Below are positions 17,948-26,490 of a DNA stretch of 64,000 nt, piece after piece. The translations under genes were made by a program, and so were the position numbers. Origin of the DNA: Gemmatimonadota bacterium (GTDB lineage: Bacteria; JAAXHH01); assembly GCA_009841265.1 (NCBI GenBank), contig VXMB01000014.1, forward strand, positions 541,490 through 605,489, given 5' to 3'. The notes under the pieces were generated by a model. It made no database searches. It had not been told where the DNA came from and worked only from the letters and a program-made list of their open reading frames with translations. How positions within the stretch are numbered: the stretch's first letter is position 1; every line of letters begins with the position of its first letter.

Positions 17948-19351
17948 ATGGTTCGACTTCACCACGACACACCGGCCGAGGCCGGAGAGAACGCGCCTTC
18001 GATGCGCGGTAACGCCCCTCCGGTGCGCGAGATCGCGTTGAAGGCGCTACACCGCACGGAAACGCGGGACGTACTGCCGCGGGACGCCCTCAATGCCCTT
18101 TTCCGGCGATACGGCTACTCGGCCCGGGACCGGGCCTTCGCGACCGAACTGGTGTACGGCACCATCCGCTGGCGCCGCCGCCTGGACTGGACGCTCGGCC
18201 GGCTGTTGCGCGGCAAACCGGAGTCGCTCACGCCGTGGATCCGCCTGATCCTCCACATGGGCCTGTACCAGTTGATGAAGATGGACCAGGTCCCCGCCGC
18301 TGCCGCCACCCATGAATCCGTGCAACTCGCCAAGCGATACGGGCACGAGGGCACCGTCCGCCTGACCAACGCGGTCCTGAGGACGGCCATCCGTCAGCGG
18401 GAACGGCTGTCGCGGCCGGCGCGCGGGGGAGACCCCGTCACGGATCTCGGCGTCACCCATTCCTATCCCGATTGGCTGGCGAAGCGGTGGATCCAGCGGT
18501 ATGGCATGGAACCTACCGCCGCCCTCATGGAGGCCGGGAACCGGCCGCCGTCCCTGTCCGTCCGGGTCAACACGGCGAGGTCCACGCCGCAGGACCTCGC
18601 CGAATCACTGGCGCCGAACGGCATCCAGGTCGAACCGGGTCGGTGGCTCGATGATTTCCTGATTATCCGGCACGCGGGCGACCTGCACGGGCTGGCCGCC
18701 CACGAGTCGGGCCTGTTCCAGGTACAGGACGAAAGCGCGGGTCTCGCGGTGAGGCTTTTGGGTCCGCGGGCGGGCGAGACCGTTGTCGATTTATGTTGCG
18801 CTCCGGGCGGAAAAACAACATATATTGCGCAAATTGTCGGCGCGGGCGGAAAGGTGATCGCCTGCGATTCGTCACCGCATCGACTCCGCCGCGTGGAGGA
18901 ACACCGGCAGCGAATGGGGTTGGGGCAGGTGCGTCTTGTCGTCATGGACGGCCGGTCGCCCGGCCTGGAATTCAAGGCCGACCGGGTCCTGGTGGATGCG
19001 CCCTGTTCCGGGCTCGGCACCATCGCGCGCCGGCCGGATCTGCGGTGGCGGAGAACGGCGGAGGACATCGGCCGGCTCCGCGGCGAACAACTGGCGTTGC
19101 TGGAGAAAGGCGCCGGCATGGTGAAACCGGGCGGCGTCCTGGTGTACAGCACGTGCACCATCGAGCCGGAAGAGAACGAGGACGTCGTGGCCGCGTTTTG
19201 CAGCAGGCATCCCGGTTTTCGGCCGGACAGCCCCGGCGACTGGCCGCAGGAACTGGCCGGGGTCATGGACGGCGCGGGCCGGATCGCCACGCTGCCGCCG
19301 GTACACGGCGTGGACGGGAGTTTCGCGGTGCGGCTGAGGAATACCGGCTGA
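17948..19351 (+). CDS. rsmB: 16S rRNA m5C967 methyltransferase
   Basis: SAM-dependent RNA methyltransferase. It has 467 residues: an N-terminal NusB-like RNA-binding domain (~25-160, with RDRAFATELVYGTIRWRRRLDW) and a C-terminal catalytic domain. Motifs are VDLCCAPGGKTTYIAQ (SAM), DAPCSGLGTIARRPDLRW and VYSTCTIEPEENE, the latter two holding the two catalytic Cys. The first ~20 residues are not conserved, and an ATG at 18002 is an alternative start. Confidence 0.95.
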   Translation: MVRLHHDTPAEAGENAPSMRGNAPPVREIALKALHRTETRDVLPRDALNALFRRYGYSARDRAFATELVYGTIRWRRRLDWTLGRLLRGKPESLTPWIRLILHMGLYQLMKMDQVPAAAATHESVQLAKRYGHEGTVRLTNAVLRTAIRQRERLSRPARGGDPVTDLGVTHSYPDWLAKRWIQRYGMEPTAALMEAGNRPPSLSVRVNTARSTPQDLAESLAPNGIQVEPGRWLDDFLIIRHAGDLHGLAAHESGLFQVQDESAGLAVRLLGPRAGETVVDLCCAPGGKTTYIAQIVGAGGKVIACDSSPHRLRRVEEHRQRMGLGQVRLVVMDGRSPGLEFKADRVLVDAPCSGLGTIARRPDLRWRRTAEDIGRLRGEQLALLEKGAGMVKPGGVLVYSTCTIEPEENEDVVAAFCSRHPGFRPDSPGDWPQELAGVMDGAGRIATLPPVHGVDGSFAVRLRNTG

Positions 19352-19404
19352 CCGTATTGGGTGGCCAGCCCGAGTAGCGCTGGCGGACCGCACTGGAGCG
19401 CATC

Positions 19405-20739
19405 TTGTTTGAAGAACTGACCGGCCGCATGGAAGGCATCGTCCGGAATCTCCGCAGTCAGGGCAAGCTGACGGAAAAGAACATCGACGACAGCCTACGG
19501 CAGGTGCGCCGCGCCCTGCTGGAAGCCGATGTGAATTTCAAGGTAGCCCGGACCTTCATCGACTCGGTCAAGGTAAAGGCCCTGGGGCAGGGCGTGCTCA
19601 GGAACCTTTCTCCGGGGCAGCAGATGGTGGGGATCGTCCACCAGGAACTGATCTCCCTGATGGGCGAGGAGGCCGTCGACGTCGCCATCGCGGAATCGCC
19701 CCCGACCATCGTCATGCTGGCCGGCCTGCAGGGGTCCGGCAAGACGACGGCCACGGGGAAGCTGGCACACCACTTCATCGGTGCGGGCCACCGGCCCATA
19801 CTGGCCGCGGCGGACGTCTACCGGCCCGCGGCGGTGAAGCAGCTGGAGGTACTCGGCGAACAGCTGGACGTGCCGGTCGTGGCCCTCGGGGACGGCCGGT
19901 CTCCCCTGGCCATCTGCAGGGTCGCCGTGGACCGCGCAGGCCGGGAGGACCGCGACGTCGTCATCCTGGACACGGCGGGACGCCTGCACGTCGACGAAGA
20001 GATGATGGAGGAACTCCGCGGGATCCGTGAGGCGGTCCATCCCCACGAAATCCTGCTCGTGGTGGACGGGATGACGGGACAGGACGCGGTCAACGTGGCC
20101 GAGGCCTTCGACCAGGACCTCGACATCGACGGCTGTATCCTGACGAAGATGGACGGGGACGCCCGCGGCGGCGCGGCGCTGTCCATACGGCAGATTACTC
20201 GGAAGCCCATCAAGTTCGTGGGCGTCGGCGAGAAACTGGACGCCCTGGAGGTGTTCCATCCCGAACGGATGGCGTCCCGGATCCTGGGGATGGGCGACGT
20301 GGTCTCCCTGGTCGAGCGCGCGCAGGCCGCCATCGACGTGGAGGAAGCGCGCAAGCTCGAAACGAAACTGCGCAAGCAGACCTTCGACCTCGAGGATTTC
20401 CGGTCGCAGCTCCAGCAACTGGGCAAAATGGGTTCCATGCAGGAACTGGTCGAGATGATGCCGGGAGTAAACAAGAAGGTGATGAAGGATATGGACATGG
20501 ATGAGAAAGCGCTCGTTCGCATGGACGCCATTCTGAGTTCCATGACCAAACACGAAAGGGCGCGCCCCGTGGTCATCAACGGCAGCAGGCGCCGGCGGAT
20601 CGCGCGGGGAAGCGGCACGAGCGTACAGGAGGTGAACCAGTTACTGAAACAGTACAACATGATGCAGAAGATGATGAAGCAGTTGAACCGGCCGGGCGCC
20701 CTCGAGCGGCTCGGCCAGAGTATGTTGCCTTTCAGGTAG
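19405..20739 (+). CDS. ffh: Signal recognition particle protein Ffh
   Basis: GTPase that targets nascent membrane proteins to SecYEG with 4.5S RNA and FtsY. It has 444 residues from a TTG start with GGAG ten bases upstream. Domains in order are N (~1-85), G with GLQGSGKTT, DTAGRLHVDEEMM and TKMDGDARGGAALS, and a Met-rich M domain (~300-444, NMMQKMMKQL). It heads the ffh-rpsP-rimM-trmD-rplS-rnhB-yraN block. I did not find an SRP RNA nearby. Confidence 0.97.
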   Translation: MFEELTGRMEGIVRNLRSQGKLTEKNIDDSLRQVRRALLEADVNFKVARTFIDSVKVKALGQGVLRNLSPGQQMVGIVHQELISLMGEEAVDVAIAESPPTIVMLAGLQGSGKTTATGKLAHHFIGAGHRPILAAADVYRPAAVKQLEVLGEQLDVPVVALGDGRSPLAICRVAVDRAGREDRDVVILDTAGRLHVDEEMMEELRGIREAVHPHEILLVVDGMTGQDAVNVAEAFDQDLDIDGCILTKMDGDARGGAALSIRQITRKPIKFVGVGEKLDALEVFHPERMASRILGMGDVVSLVERAQAAIDVEEARKLETKLRKQTFDLEDFRSQLQQLGKMGSMQELVEMMPGVNKKVMKDMDMDEKALVRMDAILSSMTKHERARPVVINGSRRRRIARGSGTSVQEVNQLLKQYNMMQKMMKQLNRPGALERLGQSMLPFR

Positions 20740-20754
20740 CCTAAGGAGCGGAAC

Positions 20755-21039
20755 ATGGCAGTGGCCATACGGCTTCGCCGCACGGGAGCCAAGAAGAGAC
20801 CCTTTTACCGGATCGTCGTTACGGACAACCGGACCCGCCTGGGCGGTAAGTACATCGAGAGCCTGGGTTACTACAACCCCATTTCGCCGGAACAGCTGGA
20901 GATGGACGTGGACAAGGCCGTCGATTGGCTCAACCGCGGCGCCAGGCCGAGCGAAACGGTGCGGTCGCTTCTGGTGAAGAGCGGCGCGATTCAGAAGTGG
21001 CGCGGTGACAACGAGGAGACGGCCGAAGCGGCCGAGTAA
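20755..21039 (+). CDS. rpsP: 30S ribosomal protein S16
   Basis: Primary 16S rRNA-binding protein of the 30S body. It has 94 residues. The canonical AVAIRLRRTGAKKRPFYRIVVTDNR N-terminus (shown in part: RLRRTGAKKRPFYRIVV) is intact, followed by ESLGYYNP. AAGGAG at 20741-20746 precedes the ATG. The acidic tail ETAEAAE is within the usual variation. The KH-domain gene often found between rpsP and rimM is absent here. Confidence 0.97.
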   Translation: MAVAIRLRRTGAKKRPFYRIVVTDNRTRLGGKYIESLGYYNPISPEQLEMDVDKAVDWLNRGARPSETVRSLLVKSGAIQKWRGDNEETAEAAE

Positions 21040-21041
21040 CC

Positions 21042-21112
21042 CGAAGCGGATCGGCCGCCGGTACGCCAGTGCGACCGAGAGCGTCGAAGCGGATCGGCCG
21101 CCGGTACGCCAG
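21042..21112. repeat. 28-bp direct repeat in the rpsP-rimM gap
   Basis: CGAAGCGGATCGGCCGCCGG followed by TACGCCAG occurs at 21042-21069 and again, identically, at 21085-21112 (period 43). The start resembles the CCGAAGCGG at the end of rpsP, suggesting the unit arose from the gene's 3' end. Confidence 0.9.
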
Positions 21113-21124
21113 GGCGGGGTGTAA

Positions 21125-21637
21125 TTGAGCGAAGACCGGATCAATATCGGATTCATCCGCAAACCCCACGGCCTCAAGGGCTACGTCCGCGTGGAAGGTT
21201 TGTCGGACGCTCCGGACCGGTTCGCGGATCTGGACCGGATCGGCGTGGAACTGCAGGACGGCCGGCGGGAGTTGCTGGAGATCGAACGCTGCAGCCGCGA
21301 CGGGAACGGCTGGCGGATGAAATTCCGCGGGATCGATACGACGGAGCACGCGGAACGGCTCCGCGGCGCGTACATCCAGGTGCCCGAAGAAGCCGTCGCC
21401 CCATTGCCCCGTGACGCGTACTATGTCTTCGAACTCGAAGGCTGCGCAGTCGTTTCCGACGAGGGCGAAGAGATCGGAATCCTTCGCGAGGTCATGTCCA
21501 TGCCCGCCAACGACGTGTTTGTGGTGGACACGCCAACCGGTGAAGCGATGATCCCGGCGGTCCGGGACATCGTGGTGGAACTCGATCCCGGGGAGGACAG
21601 GATCGTCATACGGAAGATCCCTGGGTTGATCTCATAG
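21125..21637 (+). CDS. rimM: 16S rRNA processing protein RimM
   Basis: 30S maturation factor that binds S19. It has 170 residues from a TTG start. The N-terminal RimM domain reads INIGFIRKPHGLKGYVRVEGLSD, and the C-terminal PRC-barrel contains YYVFELEGCAVVSDEGEEIG. The GGCGGGG upstream serves as a rough ribosome-binding site. Its position between rpsP and trmD is the usual one. Confidence 0.94.
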   Translation: MSEDRINIGFIRKPHGLKGYVRVEGLSDAPDRFADLDRIGVELQDGRRELLEIERCSRDGNGWRMKFRGIDTTEHAERLRGAYIQVPEEAVAPLPRDAYYVFELEGCAVVSDEGEEIGILREVMSMPANDVFVVDTPTGEAMIPAVRDIVVELDPGEDRIVIRKIPGLIS

Positions 21638-21648
21638 CGGAAAAGACC

Positions 21649-22440
21649 ATGCGTATCGACATTCTTACGGCTTTCCCGGGTGTATTCGCGGGACCCTTCG
21701 GGGAGAGTATCGTGGGCCGGGCGTGCCGGCGGGACCTGGTGGACGTCTTCGTCCACGACCTGCGGGCGTTTACGACGGACCGCCACAAGACCGTCGATGA
21801 CTACGCCTACGGCGGAAGCCCGGGCATGGTGCTCAAGGCGGAGCCCATATTCAGGGGCGTAAGGCATCTCCGGCGCCAGGTCGACGCGTCGTCCCGGGCG
21901 TCCCGGACTGACCAGGTCGACGCATCGTCCCGGGCTGACCGCTCCCGTACCGTGCTGTTGTCGGCCGGGGGCAAGTCCTTCGTCCAGGATACGGCCAGGT
22001 CCTTCGCGGAACTGGACCAGCTGGTCCTTATCTGCGGACATTACAAGGGCGTCGACGAACGGGTGGCCAAGGGCCTGGGCGCCGAGGAGTACTCCGTGGG
22101 CGATTTCGTCGTCACCGGCGGCGAGATACCGGCCATGATGATCGCGGACGCCGTGATCCGTCTACTTCCAGGGGTCCTGGGCGAAATGGCTTCCGCGGTT
22201 ACGGATTCGCACTACGAAGGACTGCTGGGCAACGCCGTGTACACGCGGCCGGAGAACTACCAGGAGTGGCGCGTGCCCGAAGTGCTGCTTTCCGGGCACC
22301 ATGGGCGCATCGAACGATGGGAAAGGCAGGACGCCCTGAAGAAGACGTACCAGCACCGTCCCGAGTTGCTGGAAACCGTGGAATTGACCGGAGAGGATCT
22401 GACCTATCTGAGAACCCTTCAACAGAACGAAAACGGGTAG
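21649..22440 (+). CDS. trmD: tRNA (guanine-37-N1)-methyltransferase with repeat-derived insertion
   Basis: SPOUT-family enzyme that makes m1G37 and prevents +1 frameshifting. It has 263 residues. [56 protein letters not shown] and the C-terminal [27 protein letters not shown] are intact. Between residues ~82 and 103 lies an insertion with [10 protein letters not shown] and [10 protein letters not shown], encoded by a near-perfect DNA duplication at ~21879-21945. It falls in a surface loop before the knot, so activity is probably kept. Confidence 0.95.
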   Translation: MRIDILTAFPGVFAGPFGESIVGRACRRDLVDVFVHDLRAFTTDRHKTVDDYAYGGSPGMVLKAEPIFRGVRHLRRQVDASSRASRTDQVDASSRADRSRTVLLSAGGKSFVQDTARSFAELDQLVLICGHYKGVDERVAKGLGAEEYSVGDFVVTGGEIPAMMIADAVIRLLPGVLGEMASAVTDSHYEGLLGNAVYTRPENYQEWRVPEVLLSGHHGRIERWERQDALKKTYQHRPELLETVELTGEDLTYLRTLQQNENG

Positions 22441-22478
22441 CACACCCGTGGCCGTTCGAAAGGACGGAAGTTTCAAAC

Positions 22479-22823
22479 ATGAACGCACTAGACACGATCA
22501 CTCAGGACCAGTTACGGACCGACCTGCCGGAATTCCGTGCCGGAGACACTATTCGGATGGAGGTCAAGGTCCGCGAAGGCGACAAGGAACGCGTACAGCT
22601 CTTCCAAGGCGTTGTTATCCAACGGTCCGGCCACGGCATTGGCGAGACCGTCACGGTCCGCAAGATCTCGCAGGGGATCGGCGTTGAGCGCATCTTCCCG
22701 CTGCATTCGCCGTCGGTTGGTAAAATCCAGGTGTTGCGCAAGGGCAAGGTACGGCAATCACGAATCTACTACCTGAGGAAGCTCAAGGGCAAAGCCGCCC
22801 GGATCGCCGAGCGGCGCAACTGA
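22479..22823 (+). CDS. rplS: 50S ribosomal protein L19
   Basis: Ribosomal protein at the 30S-50S interface. It has 114 residues. Recognisable segments are [51 protein letters not shown] and [21 protein letters not shown]. The ATG follows AAAGGACGGAAG. Alternative upstream starts in this frame overlap trmD and encode unconserved sequence. Confidence 0.97.
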   Translation: MNALDTITQDQLRTDLPEFRAGDTIRMEVKVREGDKERVQLFQGVVIQRSGHGIGETVTVRKISQGIGVERIFPLHSPSVGKIQVLRKGKVRQSRIYYLRKLKGKAARIAERRN

Positions 22824-22825
22824 GC

Positions 22826-23470
22826 ATGGCGAAGGGCGACGCTGAGCGGGAGAGACTCCGGGCCATGGCCCGCTTTGAACGGTCCCTCCTCGGTCATGAC
22901 ACGCGTTCCGCGGCCGGTGTCGACGAAGCCGGGCGGGGCGCCCTGGCCGGTCCCGTGATCGCGGCCGCCGTGATGTTGCCGGATGATGCCGAGATTCCGG
23001 GCCTGGACGATTCGAAACGCCTCACGCCCGCCAGGAGGGATGTCCTCTACGAAAGGATCACGGCCATTGCCACGGCCATCGGCGTCGGCCGGTCCGACCC
23101 GGCCGCGATCGACACCGTGAACATCCGCCGGGCGAATCTTCTCGCCATGAAAGAAGCCGTGGAGGCCCTCTCGCCGCCTCCGGGCCATCTGCTCGTCGAC
23201 GGGATCGACGCCATCGACTGGCGGGGCCCCCAGACCACCGTGGTGGGAGGCGACGCGCGCAGCCTCTCCATCGCGGCCGCGTCCGTCATCGCGAAGGTGA
23301 CGCGGGACCGGATCATGATCGCGTGCGACCCGGACTTTCCTGAATACGGCTTCGCCCGTCACAAGGGCTACGGCACGGCGGCGCACCTGGCCGCGCTCGA
23401 GCACCATGGGCCGTCGTCCGTGCATCGCCGCTCCTTCCTGCGGAAGAGATTCGGGTTCTCCTTAGCCTGA
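22826..23470 (+). CDS. rnhB: Ribonuclease HII
   Basis: Cleaves ribonucleotides embedded in DNA. It has 214 residues. Catalytic acidic residues lie in GVDEAGRGALAGPV (Asp-Glu), LLVDGIDAIDW and the later CDPDFPEYGFARHKGYGTAAHL segment. LDDSKRLTPARRD is the conserved nucleic-acid-binding loop. It starts 2 bp after rplS. Confidence 0.96.
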   Translation: MAKGDAERERLRAMARFERSLLGHDTRSAAGVDEAGRGALAGPVIAAAVMLPDDAEIPGLDDSKRLTPARRDVLYERITAIATAIGVGRSDPAAIDTVNIRRANLLAMKEAVEALSPPPGHLLVDGIDAIDWRGPQTTVVGGDARSLSIAAASVIAKVTRDRIMIACDPDFPEYGFARHKGYGTAAHLAALEHHGPSSVHRRSFLRKRFGFSLA

Positions 23471-23506
23471 CCACCGGCCCGCTGTGTAAGTACGGCAGGT
23501 CCACCC

Positions 23507-23550
23507 GCGTTGATCCCGCGTTGATCCCGCGTTGATCCTGCGTTGATCAC
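23507..23550. repeat. Four 11-bp tandem repeats between rnhB and yraN
   Basis: GCGTTGATCCC occurs at 23507 and 23518, then GCGTTGATCCT at 23529 and GCGTTGATCAC at 23540, in exact 11-bp register. There is no relation in sequence to the 11-bp array at 8777. Confidence 0.85.
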
Positions 23551-23598
23551 GGGCATTCATCCATGGCACCCATTCCTGGCACCCATCCCGAAGACAAC

Positions 23599-23973
23599 AT
23601 GACCGCATCGAAGCAAATCCTGGGTTCACGCGGCGAGTCCATCGCGGAAGCGTTCCTGCGCCGGAAGGGCCATGCAGTGCTGGCCAGGAATTACCGGGAC
23701 CCCGTCTCCCGGTGCGAAATCGACCTCATCACCCGGGACGGCGACGAACTCGTCTTCGTGGAGGTCAAGGCCGGAACCGGACGCCGGTTCGGCGACCCGC
23801 ATTCCTGGGTGGACGCGAGGAAACAGCGCCATATCGCCCGGGCCGCCCGCCGATTCCTGCAGGAACGACGCTGGCACGAGACGCCGTGCCGTTTTGACGT
23901 TATCGGAATCGATCTCTCTCGGAATCCACCCGGGGTAACGCACCTGGAACACGCATTCTGGAGCGCTGTCTGA
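23599..23973 (+). CDS. yraN: YraN family (UPF0102) putative endonuclease
   Basis: The 124-residue protein has the restriction-endonuclease-like core of the family: GSRGESIAEAFLRRKGHAVLARNYR, CEIDLITRDGDELVFVEVKAG with the D...EVK catalytic pattern, and the C-terminal RFDVIGID. The function in the cell is not established. It commonly follows rnhB, as here. The ATG at 23599 fits homologue length. An ATG at 23563 would add 12 unconserved residues. Confidence 0.9.
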   Translation: MTASKQILGSRGESIAEAFLRRKGHAVLARNYRDPVSRCEIDLITRDGDELVFVEVKAGTGRRFGDPHSWVDARKQRHIARAARRFLQERRWHETPCRFDVIGIDLSRNPPGVTHLEHAFWSAV

Positions 23974-24058
23974 TGTGTTGCGACCATCTTGCGGCTAATC
24001 TGAGGCGGTGGTCCTCCCCCTGCGGGCGACCGGGCCTTAAAATACCGAGCGGACAGTT

Positions 24059-25276
24059 ATGCCGAGTCTACGCAAATCGCTGAAAATCCTCGTCGCGGCC
24101 GGTTTCCTGCTATGGATCGCCGATGGATACCTGCTCATGCGGTCCGAGTCTCCCCGCTCTGCGCCGGATCCGGCGGCCGGCACCGCGACCACGACCGGAC
24201 CGGGTGCCACGACCGGACCGGGCGGCGGCGCGCGCTATTCCGGCGTCATACACATCCATTCAACTTACTCCGACGGCGGGGGCACCGTCGCGGATATCGT
24301 CAGGGCGGGGCAGAACGCGGGACCGGATTTCCTCGTCCTGACCGACCACGACACCATGCAACCCCTGTTCGACGGCCACCAGGGATACCATGACGGACTA
24401 CTGCTGCTCGTTGGCGAGGAAGTCAACACCAGCGCGGGCCATCTGCTTTCCCTCGGTGTGGGCAGGGATGTGAGTCAGGACGGCCCCTTGGGGCTCCCGG
24501 CACTCGTCGAAGAGATCTCTGAATCGGGTGGCGTGTCCATCGCGGCGCACCCCACGGGCCGCCGCCCCTGGACGGACTGGACCCTGGAAGAGATGGACGG
24601 CCTGGAAGTGCTCAACGGGAACAGCGAATGGCGCGACGACGGCGTGCTGGAACTGGTGCGGGCCCTCGTTTTCCTTCCGTTCATGCCCGACGAGGTCTTC
24701 AACAGCCTCGTCGACCGTCCCGATGAGGCCATCCGCCTCTGGATGCATCGCGTGCAGCGCCAGCCCGTTACCGTGATCGGCAGCCTGGACGCCCACGAGC
24801 GCATAAAGCTCTGGGGTGAACGCCACCTGTCCTTCCCCACCTACGAACGCATGTTCGGATTGATCCGGACCTACGTGATCACCGGTACGGAACTGACCGG
24901 CGACGCCGAGGTCGACGAGGAGATCCTGCTAAATGCGATCCACCGCGGCAGTTGCTACGTGGTGCTGGAAGGGTACGAGCCGGCCCCCGGTTTTTCCTTC
25001 GAGCTTACCATGGGGCCGGAGACTGAGTCCATGGGGTCCAGTGTCGAGTACCAGGACGGCGGACGGTTGCACGTGACCGCGCCGTCATCGGGCCCGGTGC
25101 GCATACGGTTGTACCGGGACGAGGTCCCCCTGATCGAGACCGAAGGACATGAGCTGTTCGTGGAGGTCCCCGGCCCGGGGGTCTATCACACCGAGGTTTA
25201 CCAGCTGCGCGGCACCCTGTTGCGCGGCGAGCGTCAGCGGCTCTGGATCATCTCGAACGCCATCCGGGTGGAATAG
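24059..25276 (+). CDS. Membrane-anchored PHP-domain phosphoesterase
   Basis: The 405-residue protein has an N-terminal signal-anchor (~8-27, LKILVAAGFLLWIADGYLL), a Thr/Gly/Pro-rich spacer (TATTTGPGATTGPGG) and then a PHP domain. Metal motifs are HIHSTYSDGG, LTDHDT, GEEVNT, IAAHPTGRRPW and GSLDAHER. A beta-rich C-terminal domain (~290-405) follows. PHP proteins hydrolyse phosphoesters; the extracytoplasmic placement argues against a DNA-polymerase or histidinol role. The substrate is unknown. Confidence 0.85.
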   Translation: MPSLRKSLKILVAAGFLLWIADGYLLMRSESPRSAPDPAAGTATTTGPGATTGPGGGARYSGVIHIHSTYSDGGGTVADIVRAGQNAGPDFLVLTDHDTMQPLFDGHQGYHDGLLLLVGEEVNTSAGHLLSLGVGRDVSQDGPLGLPALVEEISESGGVSIAAHPTGRRPWTDWTLEEMDGLEVLNGNSEWRDDGVLELVRALVFLPFMPDEVFNSLVDRPDEAIRLWMHRVQRQPVTVIGSLDAHERIKLWGERHLSFPTYERMFGLIRTYVITGTELTGDAEVDEEILLNAIHRGSCYVVLEGYEPAPGFSFELTMGPETESMGSSVEYQDGGRLHVTAPSSGPVRIRLYRDEVPLIETEGHELFVEVPGPGVYHTEVYQLRGTLLRGERQRLWIISNAIRVE

Positions 25277-25280
25277 GCTG

Positions 25281-25325
25281 CGGCGTTTCGTCCCGCGGCG
25301 TTCCGACCCGCGGCGTTCCGACCCG
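25281..25325. repeat. Three 15-bp tandem repeats in the PHP/pyrC convergent gap
   Basis: CGGCGTTTCGTCCCG (25281) is followed by CGGCGTTCCGACCCG twice (25296, 25311). It fills most of the 76-bp gap between the PHP gene stop and the pyrC stop. No hairpin terminator is evident. Confidence 0.8.
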
Positions 25326-25352
25326 CGGCCGGGCTCACGCTTCCCGGCCCTT

Positions 25353-26360
25353 CTACCGTACCACCGCCACTTTCCAGTCCAATTCCCGCCCGGGATACAT
25401 GGGCGTGACGTCGCCGTACCGCTCGGGGATGACCGCCCCGGTCTTCTCGAACACCACGGTTTTTGCCGGCGGCTCGACACCGTAGATCCGCTTCGCGTTG
25501 TCCGAGACGAAGGCCTGCAGCCGGTCCAGTGCGCCGTGTTCTTCGAAGAGCCCGACGAGCATCTGCAGGGCGATAGGCGCGGTGAATACACCCGCCGCGC
25601 AACCGGCGCACTCCTTTTGGTCGACCGGGTGGGGCGCAGAGTCGCTGCCGAAGACGAGCCCGGGGTGGGCTTCGAGGGCCAGCGCGAGAAGCGCGTCCCG
25701 ATCTTCCGGACGCTTGGCGATGGGCTTGCAGAAGAGGTGGGGATTGAGCAGGCCGCCCGCCACGTCGTCCAGGGTGATCAGCAGGTGTTGCAGCGTAACG
25801 GTGGCGGACAGGTTCTCGTGGCGGTCCAGCAGCGCGGCGGCCTCCCGGGTCGTGATGTGTTCCATGACGATGTGCAGCCGGGGATAGCGCGTGGCCAGGT
25901 CTTCGTAGACAGGGAGGAACGCGCGCTCCCGGTCCATGACGAAGTCAGTCGATTCACCGTGCACCATCAGCCGGATGCCCAGGTCCTGCATCAGGGCCAG
26001 GGTATCCTCCACGTCGCCAAGGTCGCCGACGCCCTGTTCGCTGTGGGTGGTGACGCCCTCAGGGTACAACTTGACGCCGATGATACGGTCCTTCATCGAA
26101 GCCAGTTCGCTTTCGGTGTAGGGCCGCATGAACAGGGTCATGTAGGGTTCGAAGGCGTGGCGTTCCACGACCTCCCTGACTTCCCGTTCGTATCTGTCCA
26201 GCCGGTCGAGGTTGTCCACGGGGGGCACCAGGTTGGGCATGATGACGCCCCCGGCGAAGGTCTCCGCGCTCAACGGCGCCACGCGCCTGAGCATGGCGCC
26301 TTCGCGGAAGTGGATGTGCATGTCCAGGGGGGAATAGAGGGTGAAGGTGGTGTTTGACAT
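25353..26360 (-). CDS. pyrC: Dihydroorotase (class II, PyrC type)
   Basis: Interconverts carbamoyl-aspartate and dihydroorotate in pyrimidine synthesis. It has 335 residues. The HIH metal pair is in [11 protein letters not shown], the carboxylated Lys in [13 protein letters not shown], further His ligands in RLMVHGES and IVMEHITT, and the catalytic Asp in [10 protein letters not shown]. The closely spaced upstream gene (ygfZ-like, same strand) is separated by a repeat array. Confidence 0.95.
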   Translation of the reverse strand: MSNTTFTLYSPLDMHIHFREGAMLRRVAPLSAETFAGGVIMPNLVPPVDNLDRLDRYEREVREVVERHAFEPYMTLFMRPYTESELASMKDRIIGVKLYPEGVTTHSEQGVGDLGDVEDTLALMQDLGIRLMVHGESTDFVMDRERAFLPVYEDLATRYPRLHIVMEHITTREAAALLDRHENLSATVTLQHLLITLDDVAGGLLNPHLFCKPIAKRPEDRDALLALALEAHPGLVFGSDSAPHPVDQKECAGCAAGVFTAPIALQMLVGLFEEHGALDRLQAFVSDNAKRIYGVEPPAKTVVFEKTGAVIPERYGDVTPMYPGRELDWKVAVVR

Positions 26361-26390
26361 GGGATGTGCGGGGATTCCGGTGTAAAGCCT

Positions 26391-26490
26391 TCCGTTATCA
26401 GGGACCTGGGTCGTGCATCAGGGACGAGGGTCGTTCATCAAGGACCGGGGTCGTTCATCAAGGACCGGGGTCGTTCATCAAGGACTGGGG
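26391..26490. repeat. Five 20-bp tandem repeats across the ygfZ-like stop codon
   Basis: Units of the form TCGTTCATCAAGGACCGGGG start at 26391, 26411, 26431, 26451 and 26471. Copies 3 and 4 are identical. The copy nearest the gene encodes its last residues and a double stop (TGATGA on the minus strand), and the TGATGA is kept in copies 2-4. The array occupies most of the ygfZ-pyrC gap. Confidence 0.9.

Noticed and set aside
23974..24058. tRNA-like or small RNA in the yraN-PHP gap
   Set aside because: I could not fold a cloverleaf or find anticodon and TPsiC signatures.
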